Origin: an uncultured Bacilli bacterium | Lineage (GTDB): Bacteria; Bacillota_I; Bacilli_A; RF39; UBA660 | NCBI GenBank assembly: GCA_934095805.1 | Contig: CAKOKV010000076.1 | Location: 1-5,347, forward strand | DNA: 5,347 nucleotides | Reading direction: 5' to 3' | Part shown: positions 1 to 5,061 of the stretch, piece by piece | How the letters are laid out: each line of letters opens with the position of its first letter | Position numbering within the stretch: the stretch's first letter is position 1 | Position numbers and translations under genes: made by a program | Notes under the pieces: generated by a model | Database searches by the model: none | What the model was told of the DNA's origin: nothing | The model's input: the letters and a program-made list of their open reading frames with translations, nothing else

Positions 1-319
1 GTAAAAACCCTATTGTTTTCAGAAAATATATAATATAACCATAATTGTAAGATCAAGGTAGAAGATAATACATAATGCAATAAGGTAATTCATTTCCTTT
101 AATTTCAGTAATACTACCTAAATTTAATAATTCATCAATATTGTGAACCGCACAATAACTTTTAATAGTGTTTTTATCTATTTCAGAAAAGAACTCTATT
201 CTATAATATTTAATTATTTTTTCTTCTTGTTAATTTTTGAAAAGCTTTTTTGGTGCTCTAATATTACTGAAAAAAGTACCAACTCTTATGGTAATCTCTG
301 AACAATTATTATTTGTCAT
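1..319 (-). pseudogene. Broken ORF of unknown function, two in-frame stops, runs off window edge
   Basis: I do not recognise this protein. Reading on the minus strand, an ATG at 319 follows a strong purine-rich ribosome site (AAGGGGG, about 7 bases upstream), so translation initiation looks real. The frame opens with MTNNNCSEITIRVG and reaches a TAA at 232-230 after 29 codons. The same frame then continues for 58 sense codons to a TGA at 55-53, and stays open to the window edge. The middle segment (QEEKIIKYYRIEFFSEIDK...) has the charged/hydrophobic pattern and codon choice of real protein, which suggests one ancestral gene interrupted by point nonsense mutations. Tryptophan is TGG in the intact neighbours, so reading TGA as Trp is unlikely, and TAA would still stop translation. 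The gene lies just downstream of a decayed ABC gene and its terminator. Alternatives are a genuine 29-aa peptide or sequencing errors. Confidence 0.5.
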
Positions 320-350
320 TTTATAATCCCCCTTTTTCTCTTTTTTGACA

Positions 351-377
351 AAATAAAAAGCATAGTTTTTCTATGCT
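351..377 (-). terminator. Rho-independent terminator after the ABC ATPase remnant
   Basis: A perfect 7-bp inverted repeat (AGCATAG at 359-365, CTATGCT at 371-377) encloses a 5-base loop. On the minus strand the hairpin is followed by TTTTATTT. It lies about 40 bases beyond the stop of the ABC ATPase remnant and upstream of the ORF starting at 319. It would therefore separate those two units. In the opposite direction the hairpin has no T-run, so it serves the minus strand. Confidence 0.7.
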
Positions 378-416
378 GGTATATGGCTATGAAATTACTA
401 ATTTTATTTTTATTGA

Positions 417-880
417 TTAAACAACAGCTCCTGTTAGTTCATCAGCAAGAATTATATCTGAATCATTTCCAAAAACTATTGTTATTGATACTCTTTGCAT
501 TTGTCCACCTGATAATTGATTAGGTTTTTTATTAATATGATCTTTAAGGCCAATTTTTATTAAAGCATCAGTAGCTTTTATTTTTCTTTCTTTTTTTGAA
601 ACACCACTTAATGTTAAAGCAAGTTCAACATTAGATAATATTAATTGATGAGTAATAAGATTATAATTTTGATTTAGTACTTACATTATTTATTATTAAA
701 TCGCCACTAGTATAGCCATCAAGTCCACCAATAATGTTTAATAATGTCGTTTTACCACTACCCAAGGTCTTAAAATAGCTGTAAATTCATTTTCTTGAAT
801 AATATATTTACATTATTAAGTGCAACTTGTTTAAAATTATTAGTATTATATGTTTTAGATATCTTTTTAAGTTCAAACAT
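417..880 (-). pseudogene. Decayed MacB/LolD-type ABC transporter ATP-binding subunit
   Basis: This is the remnant of a MacB/LolD/BceA-class ABC ATPase, which would energise an FtsX-type permease for export or lipoprotein/peptide handling. The ATG at 880 has a GGGGAG ribosome site. The first frame reads MFELKKISKTYNT...QVALNNVNI (880-803). A one-base loss near 798 shifts the frame (QENEFTAIL), and a second shift comes just before Walker A. GSGKTTLLNIIGGLDGYTSG is read from 762 in a third frame. That frame ends at a TAA, and the reading resumes at 671 with QNYNLITHQ. About 25 residues usually found between the Walker A region and the Q-loop are missing. The signature LSGGQMQR is intact (near 515-495). 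Downstream, the usual ARAL and DEPTGALD are degraded to TIVF and DELTGAVV, and a stop at 419-417 removes the D-loop, the H-loop and the rest. No permease follows. It is clearly non-functional. Confidence 0.9.
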
Positions 881-911
881 CTTTTACTCCCCTAACATGG
901 TTATTTATTTT

Positions 912-924
912 ATTATAAATTATA
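912..924 (-). promoter_or_regulatory. Possible -10 boxes upstream of the ABC ATPase remnant
   Basis: Two overlapping TATAAT hexamers occur on the minus strand (924-919 and 917-912), about 30 to 40 bases before the ABC remnant's ATG. Neither has a convincing -35 or an extended -10 TG. In such AT-rich DNA this can arise by chance. The remnant may instead be read through from the FNT gene, since no terminator lies between them. Confidence 0.25.
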
Positions 925-941
925 TTTTAAATCAAAAAATA

Positions 942-1568
942 TTACTTTATTTTATTATCGTAAATTGATATGAATATTGCACCCAAACTATTTCCAATTA
1001 TCATTATAATAACAGAAAAAATTGACTTTAAAGACCAAACTTCAGCAACAGAAAAATAAAACATATTAGCAATACAGTGTTCAAAGCCACATAGTATAAA
1101 TACTATAACAGATAAAAATATAGATAAATATTTCTTTATAACATTTTCACTTTTCTTATAATTATTAACAGCAAGATACATTAATATTCCACAAAAGAAA
1201 GAAAGTATTAATATACTTAAATAACTATCATTTATTTTAATTAAAGATATATTTTTTGCTTTGATAATTATATCAGATAATCTTGTGTTTATAATTAAAA
1301 CTGCTGTTAAAAATGTTCCTATAAAATTTCCTATTAAAGTTATTAATAATTTAAAAACATAATTAATTTTATTTTCTAATATATATCCTACCATTCCTGT
1401 ATATAAATTCATTTTATAAACACAAATAGTAAACAAACCTATACCAAATAAAGTAGCACCAATAATAGAATTCTTACTCATTAAATAAACTATTCCACCA
1501 ATTCCAATCATAATACCAGCATAAATTGCTTTTATTAGAGTATTTATATTTTCGTTTATTTTTTTCAT
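942..1568 (-). CDS. Short FNT-family (formate/nitrite-type) anion channel
   Basis: This 208-aa integral membrane protein belongs to the FNT family (FocA, NirC and the hydrosulfide channels). Those proteins form pentamers that pass small monovalent anions such as formate, nitrite or hydrosulfide across the cytoplasmic membrane. About six hydrophobic segments are visible (roughly residues 13-31, 36-54, 72-95, 117-134, 147-170 and 183-202). The broken second helix ends in LYTG, matching the family's LFTG. SFFCGILMYLAV (123-134) matches the fourth-helix pattern. GFEHCIANMF (161-170) carries the conserved pore histidine, H164, and GNSLGA (192-197) matches the last helix. It is shorter than the usual 250-290 residues because termini and loops are trimmed. 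The substrate cannot be read from sequence. The ATG at 1568 lies 26 bases after the mntP stop, so the two are probably cotranscribed. Family assignment is confident. Confidence 0.88.
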   Translation of the reverse strand: MKKINENINTLIKAIYAGIMIGIGGIVYLMSKNSIIGATLFGIGLFTICVYKMNLYTGMVGYILENKINYVFKLLITLIGNFIGTFLTAVLIINTRLSDIIIKAKNISLIKINDSYLSILILSFFCGILMYLAVNNYKKSENVIKKYLSIFLSVIVFILCGFEHCIANMFYFSVAEVWSLKSIFSVIIMIIGNSLGAIFISIYDNKIK

Positions 1569-1570
1569 TT

Positions 1571-1582
1571 GATCACTACCTT
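1571..1582 (-). promoter_or_regulatory. Unusually long Shine-Dalgarno site of the FNT gene
   Basis: On the minus strand, AAGGTAGTGATC matches 10 of 12 positions of AAGGAGGTGATC, the full complement of the bacterial 16S rRNA 3' end. It ends two bases before the ATG, while its AAGG part lies about 10 bases away. It fills half of the short gap after mntP and supports the chosen start and efficient re-initiation in a bicistronic message. Confidence 0.6.
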
Positions 1583-1594
1583 AAATAAATATTA

Positions 1595-2158
1595 CTATAA
1601 AATTCCTAAATGTTCAAGTAAAATATTAGTACCCAGTAATATTAATATAATACCACCTATTATTTCAGCTATTTTACCATACTTTGAACCAAACTTACTA
1701 CCAATTTTAACACCGATTATTGATAAAATAAATGTAATTATTGCTATCATTACAAATGTTAAAATTGCATTATAGCTACCATAAGCACATACATAAGCAA
1801 TACCAACAGCAAGAGCATCAATACTAGTAGCAATTCCAAGCAATAATACTGATTTAATACTTAAATCTTTATTATCACTTTTTTCATCATCAACAACTTC
1901 AATTATCATTTTAATACCTATAAATCCTAGTAATACAAAAGCAACATAATGATCAATATTAGTTATAATACTTTCAAATGTACTACCAAGTAAATAACCA
2001 ATTGCTGGCATTATACCTTGAAATAAACCAAAACATATAGCAAGTTTAATAGTATCTTTTAAACTAATATTTTTAATAGATAATCCTTTAACAACTGATA
2101 CAGCAAAAGCATCAGCAGCTAAGCCTACACTAATAAGCAATATTTGTAATATATTCAT
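1595..2158 (-). CDS. mntP: MntP-family manganese efflux pump
   Basis: This 187-aa protein has the length and motifs of MntP (formerly YebN), a six-helix cytoplasmic membrane exporter that lowers toxic intracellular Mn(II). Two repeated halves are visible. The first has LAADAFAVSVVKG (13-25, acidic D16) and FGLFQGIMPAIGY (43-55). The second has ATSIDALAVG (110-119, acidic D114). IKMIIE (82-87) closes the third helix. A short acidic/polar stretch (DDEKSDNKD, 90-98) links the halves, and the C-terminus ends with LLGTNILLEHL, typical of the family. The conserved aspartates in helices 1 and 4 are the residues expected to contact the metal. The ATG at 2158 has a GGAG ribosome site. The gene is first in a likely two-gene unit with the FNT channel. 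The leader is too short for a manganese riboswitch of the yybP-ykoY type, so any metal control must act at the promoter. Confidence 0.93.
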   Translation of the reverse strand: MNILQILLISVGLAADAFAVSVVKGLSIKNISLKDTIKLAICFGLFQGIMPAIGYLLGSTFESIITNIDHYVAFVLLGFIGIKMIIEVVDDEKSDNKDLSIKSVLLLGIATSIDALAVGIAYVCAYGSYNAILTFVMIAIITFILSIIGVKIGSKFGSKYGKIAEIIGGIILILLGTNILLEHLGIL

Positions 2159-2166
2159 AAATCATT

Positions 2167-2186
2167 CTCCATAATTAATTATATCA
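2167..2186 (-). promoter_or_regulatory. Extended -10 promoter and ribosome site of mntP
   Basis: The minus strand carries TGATATAAT (2186-2178), a perfect -10 hexamer with an upstream TG (extended -10). There is no good -35 at 17 bases (TTCTTT). Transcription would start near 2171, only about 13 bases before the ATG, so the GGAG at 2170-2167 would lie almost at the 5' end of the mRNA. The promoter sits directly after the terminator of the preceding unit. Confidence 0.6.
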
Positions 2187-2197
2187 TTGAATACATG

Positions 2198-2234
2198 AAA
2201 AAAGAATTTAGATTTATAACAATTTACATCTAAA
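2198..2234 (-). terminator. Rho-independent terminator after the CYTH/unknown-protein unit
   Basis: Inverted arms TTTAGAT (2207-2213) and ATCTAAA (2228-2234) enclose a 14-base loop that can pair three more bases internally (TAA with TTA). On the minus strand the hairpin is followed by TTCTTTTTT. It begins 30 bases after the stop of the unrecognised 231-aa gene. It separates that unit from mntP. The stem is AT-rich and so only moderately stable. Confidence 0.65.
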
Positions 2235-2263
2235 CTCATCGAATAATTAATTATAAAATAAAT

Positions 2264-2959
2264 TTAATTCTTTAATTTTGGTACATAACCTTTTTGCAAA
2301 CCACCATCAATAGCAAAACAACCAATTGATTCAAAATTTTTAAAAGCTTGTACACTCATTTTAGAAAAACTAATTTGTTCATCTCTAATCACTGACTCAA
2401 AAACCGAAATACAAGCAGATAAATTAGGAGAATCATCAAAATTATTAATTAAACTAATAATTCTTTCATCAAATGAAGAAGAAAAATCTCCTTGAATTTG
2501 ATAACCAATATCATCTCTTAAATATAAACTATAAAAATCTTTCCAATTAGTAATTAATCTTCCAAATTTTAATCCATAAATATTGCCAGTTCTTGTAAAA
2601 CCTATATTCTCAGAATTTAATTCGAATTTTTTAGCAAGAGATAAATCATAATCTATAGTTCCGGAATTATCTTCTTTTATTAATTTCAATAAATCTTTTT
2701 TGTCAAATGACTCACCGTAAAATATAAATAAGTTACTATTGCTATCAAAACAACATAATCTAATTTTTTTATCTTCTCCAATACTTAAAGTATCATAAAT
2801 TTCAACCTCAGTTTTCCCATCAAAACTACCCAATAATTTTAAACCTTCAATTAATCTATTATAAATTTTTGAATTAGTTTTCATAGAAGATAAAACTGCA
2901 CTAGCTTCTTCATTACTAGCAGTCAAATCAAATTTATTTGGCTTATTACTTTTTTTCAT
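2264..2959 (-). CDS. Hypothetical soluble protein, partner gene of the CYTH protein
   Basis: I do not recognise this 231-aa protein. It has no signal peptide and no membrane segment, so it is probably cytosolic. The first 30 residues are polar and lysine/serine-rich, probably disordered. The body alternates short beta-like stretches (EVEIYDTLSI, 51-60; KIRLCCFDSNSNLFIFYGE, 65-83) with helical ones (KKDLLKLIKE, 87-96; SLAKKFEL, 107-114). A Trp/Tyr-rich patch, NWKDFYSLYLRDDIGY, lies at 138-153. It ends with a glycine-containing segment, FAIDGGLQKGYVPK (215-228). Cysteines (69, 70, 183, 214) are not in a metal-binding pattern. The ATG at 2959 has a strong GGGGGAAG ribosome site and follows the CYTH stop by 26 bases. 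A terminator lies beyond the stop, so it is the last gene of a probable two-gene transcript. The link to the CYTH protein is inferred from position only. Confidence 0.8.
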   Translation of the reverse strand: MKKSNKPNKFDLTASNEEASAVLSSMKTNSKIYNRLIEGLKLLGSFDGKTEVEIYDTLSIGEDKKIRLCCFDSNSNLFIFYGESFDKKDLLKLIKEDNSGTIDYDLSLAKKFELNSENIGFTRTGNIYGLKFGRLITNWKDFYSLYLRDDIGYQIQGDFSSSFDERIISLINNFDDSPNLSACISVFESVIRDEQISFSKMSVQAFKNFESIGCFAIDGGLQKGYVPKLKN

Positions 2960-2985
2960 AATCTTCCCCCATTATAAATCATATA

Positions 2986-3780
2986 TTAAAATTTTAAATC
3001 TGAAATTTTTAAAATATCAATACCCTTTTCTTTATATAAACCTTCTGTATTTATTGAAACTATTCTTTTATCATTAAATTCAAGTAAAGTAATAATTTCA
3101 TCAATAACTTTTTCATCATCACATTCTATTTCCATATATGGTTCTAAATTAGGCCAAATATCTAGTTCAATCTCAGCTGATTTATACACATAACTATATC
3201 TTATTTTCTCTTGATAATTTCGTCTAACTAATCCTAGTTCTTCTAATAACTTATTAGTTTCTTCTAAATCCGAAACCTGTATTTCAAATTCTTTTACTTT
3301 TTGTATTTTATCATTATTTTTATCATAAATATGTTTTACCGTAAGTTCTACTTTATCATTACTTTTTCTAAGTCTTACCCACTTATTAGGATTAATTTCA
3401 AACTTTTTAATTTCAGTTAATAATAATTTCGAACTTAATATTTTTTCAAGAATAACTGATACATCATTTGATAATAATTCAGAAAAGCTATCCACTCCTA
3501 AATCATATAATATTAATTTAAGTTTTTCATCGCTAACTAAATCCTCAAACTCATCTAATACAATTGCAAGTTTCTTAGTTGCAGTTGTTTTTAATAATTC
3601 ATTTTCAGATTTTAATAATAGAATAGCTTCCTCAAATCTATAATTTATAGTCATAATATCATAAGTATATATTTTTTGATCTTTTTTAGATTTAAAAGTA
3701 GCTCCAATTTTATCAAGTTTTTCTCTAGTACCCTCCACATCAATATCCAATATTTTAATTTCTTTTTCCAATTTTGCCAT
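2986..3780 (-). CDS. CYTH-domain protein with a large internal insertion
   Basis: CYTH (triphosphate tunnel) proteins bind organic or inorganic polyphosphates with a divalent metal inside a beta-barrel. Known activities include class IV adenylate cyclase, thiamine triphosphatase and inorganic triphosphatase. This 264-aa protein begins with the signature EKEIK (residues 5-9). Later tunnel strands carry WVRLR (134-138), ELTVKH (145-150), KEFEIQV (163-169), EKIRYSY (191-197) and ELDIWPNLEPYMEIE (205-219), giving the expected basic and acidic lining residues. The first helix-strand unit covers 15-48. Residues about 49-130 form a mostly helical, Leu/Lys/Glu-rich insertion before the third strand, making the protein longer than a minimal 180-aa CYTH. 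ELDIWPNLEPYMEIE resembles proteins annotated as class IV cyclases, but the activity is not determined. The ATG at 3780 has AGGAG five to six bases upstream. It lies 26 bases before the unknown gene, a likely operon. Confidence 0.87.
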   Translation of the reverse strand: MAKLEKEIKILDIDVEGTREKLDKIGATFKSKKDQKIYTYDIMTINYRFEEAILLLKSENELLKTTATKKLAIVLDEFEDLVSDEKLKLILYDLGVDSFSELLSNDVSVILEKILSSKLLLTEIKKFEINPNKWVRLRKSNDKVELTVKHIYDKNNDKIQKVKEFEIQVSDLEETNKLLEELGLVRRNYQEKIRYSYVYKSAEIELDIWPNLEPYMEIECDDEKVIDEIITLLEFNDKRIVSINTEGLYKEKGIDILKISDLKF

Positions 3781-3805
3781 AAGAACTCCTATATAAATTA
3801 AAAAT

Positions 3806-3814
3806 ATTATATCA
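3806..3814 (-). promoter_or_regulatory. Extended -10 promoter of the CYTH gene
   Basis: The minus strand reads TGATATAAT (3814-3806), identical to the element before mntP, with no recognisable -35. It lies in the 39-base gap just after the XRE gene's stop, and its upstream part would overlap that gene's 3' end. The start would be near 3799, giving a leader of about 19 bases that holds the AGGAG site. No terminator separates it from the XRE gene, so read-through is also possible. Confidence 0.55.
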
Positions 3815-3819
3815 TATTT

Positions 3820-4494
3820 TTATTCTTTTATTATTTTATCGATAAAAAAGTATATAAATACCATCATAATAGATATTAAAAGTCCAATATAAAATTCTGG
3901 AAAAGCAAACTGTATACTATTATAAAGACTAAACTTACCAGTAATATTTGCTATATACCAAGTAAAATAATTATAAATTTCTGAAATAACAATTCCTAAA
4001 ACACCACATCCACCAAGAACCTTATTAATTATATTGTTTTTAAATGGAAACCATACTCCAAATATAAACATTAATATAGATAAAACACCCAATGGATTTA
4101 ATATATTAATTAAACCACTTATTTCTTGTACACCTCTAGACCCTCCATATTGATTCAAAAACATCGGACTTAAACTCATAATAAATAAAATAGTTAAAAC
4201 TATCCTTTTATTTCTAATATTTTTATATTTACTATAATTTATTAATGTTTCAATAGACATTTTATTTATATTTTTCTTATTATTAATTTTTTCACCTTTC
4301 AATAATTCATTAATAGTTATATCAAGTTCATTGCATAATGGTTCAAATAATGAAATATCCATCATTGTTTTACCATTTTCCCATCTGCTTATTGATTTAT
4401 CACTAACATTTAACTTTTCCGCAAGTTCTTGTTGAGTTAACTTTTTATTTTTTCTACATTCTGCAATAAATTTTCCTATTTTTTCTTGATTCAT
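3820..4494 (-). CDS. XRE-family regulator with C-terminal membrane anchor
   Basis: This is a 224-aa DNA-binding protein tethered to the cytoplasmic membrane. Residues 5-60 form an XRE/Cro-type helix-turn-helix: IGKFIAECRKNKKLTQQELA, then the recognition helix region VSDKSISRWENGK (30-42), then a closing helix rich in Leu. A lysine/asparagine-rich linker (about 66-97) leads to four hydrophobic segments (about 98-114, 133-150, 159-181 and 199-218). In Firmicutes such proteins usually act as local regulators that may sense membrane or ligand signals; its target here is unknown. I chose the ATG at 4494 because it is preceded by AAGGGAG (4506-4500) at good spacing. An in-frame TTG at 4509 would place this ribosome site inside the coding sequence and has no good site of its own. 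It starts 69 bases after the SseB-domain gene. Confidence 0.87.
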   Translation of the reverse strand: MNQEKIGKFIAECRKNKKLTQQELAEKLNVSDKSISRWENGKTMMDISLFEPLCNELDITINELLKGEKINNKKNINKMSIETLINYSKYKNIRNKRIVLTILFIMSLSPMFLNQYGGSRGVQEISGLINILNPLGVLSILMFIFGVWFPFKNNIINKVLGGCGVLGIVISEIYNYFTWYIANITGKFSLYNSIQFAFPEFYIGLLISIMMVFIYFFIDKIIKE

Positions 4495-4513
4495 ATTTTC
4501 TCCCTTCAAGATA

Positions 4514-4527
4514 AATTATATATAATT
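4514..4527 (-). promoter_or_regulatory. -10 box and AT palindrome before the XRE regulator
   Basis: TATAAT (4520-4515, minus strand) lies about 20 bases before the regulator's ATG. It sits inside a perfect 14-base palindrome, AATTATATATAATT (4514-4527). No good -35 is visible. A palindrome over the -10 is where an autoregulatory XRE operator would be expected, but in DNA this AT-rich an AT-only palindrome may be chance. Confidence 0.35.
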
Positions 4528-4563
4528 ATTTAAATATTAACAGGACATAAACTGAGAATTGCA

Positions 4564-5061
4564 CTATTTATTATTTTCTTCTTTCCTGCGTTCCTTTAAA
4601 ATAGATTCTAAGGCATCAAATACTTTATCAGTTATTACAACTGGTTTTGTAAAAGCATCTAAAACAAGTCCAATACATTTTTCATTACTTCTTACGAATT
4701 TAATACAATCATCCAAAGATAAATTTATCCAAGAAAAGTTTTTATGATAATTATCTGTAGCTTCATCAATACTTGAAAATATAGGAAAATATAATTCTTC
4801 CGATTCATCATTTATTTTTAACCAATCTGGTTTCATTCTAATATTGTTATTTAAACTTACCACACCACCAACATTTGAATTTTTAAAAGTATTTATATCT
4901 TCATTACTCATAATCACATTCATCGGAACATACAAATCAGAATCAATTAAACAATCAAATAAAGGGCTTAAATTCATAACTGTTTGATCATTTAAAAAAG
5001 CATCTCTCAAATATCTTAATACCTTTCCACTTTTTAATGCTTCCTTATTTTCTTTTGACAT
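4564..5061 (-). CDS. SseB N-terminal-domain family protein
   Basis: This 165-aa soluble protein matches the SseB N-terminal domain family, named after E. coli SseB (enhanced serine sensitivity). Its biochemical role is not well defined. The family pattern can be followed in order: a helical start, LYVPMNVIMS (43-52) matching the family's VYVP strand, then ELYFPIFSSIDEA (89-101) matching the LPAFTS strand and helix. FSWINLSLDDCIKFV (109-123) follows, then GLVLDAFTKPVVITDKVFDAL (131-151), which resembles the family's GIVINPFTEP core. It ends in a basic/acidic tail. The ATG at 5061 has AAGGAG about 7 bases upstream, lying inside the end of the GNAT gene. The reading frames overlap by 17 bases, so translation is probably coupled. 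No terminator is obvious before the XRE gene. Confidence 0.75.
   Translation of the reverse strand: MSKENKEALKSGKVLRYLRDAFLNDQTVMNLSPLFDCLIDSDLYVPMNVIMSNEDINTFKNSNVGGVVSLNNNIRMKPDWLKINDESEELYFPIFSSIDEATDNYHKNFSWINLSLDDCIKFVRSNEKCIGLVLDAFTKPVVITDKVFDALESILKERRKEENNK

Noticed and set aside
53..55. TGA in the broken ORF read as tryptophan (Mycoplasma-type code)
   Set aside because: The intact genes checked use TGG for tryptophan and none contains an in-frame TGA. The same broken ORF also has a TAA at 230-232, which no such code would rescue.
922..942. Inverted repeat ATATTTT/AAAATAT after the FNT gene as a terminator
   Set aside because: The stem is entirely A-T, weak, overlaps the FNT stop codon and lacks a following T-run on the minus strand. 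It is expected by chance in such AT-rich DNA.
1569..1775. Plus-strand open frame of 68 codons
   Set aside because: It lies antisense inside mntP, has no ribosome site, and its sequence is the mirror of the AT-rich membrane-protein codons.
2159..2263. Possible manganese riboswitch (yybP-ykoY) upstream of mntP
   Set aside because: Only 105 bases are available. They hold the preceding unit's terminator and a promoter whose transcript would start about 13 bases before the ATG, and no conserved riboswitch core is seen.
4559..4747. Plus-strand open frame of 62 codons
   Set aside because: It is antisense to the conserved C-terminal part of the SseB-domain gene, with no ribosome site and no recognisable protein.
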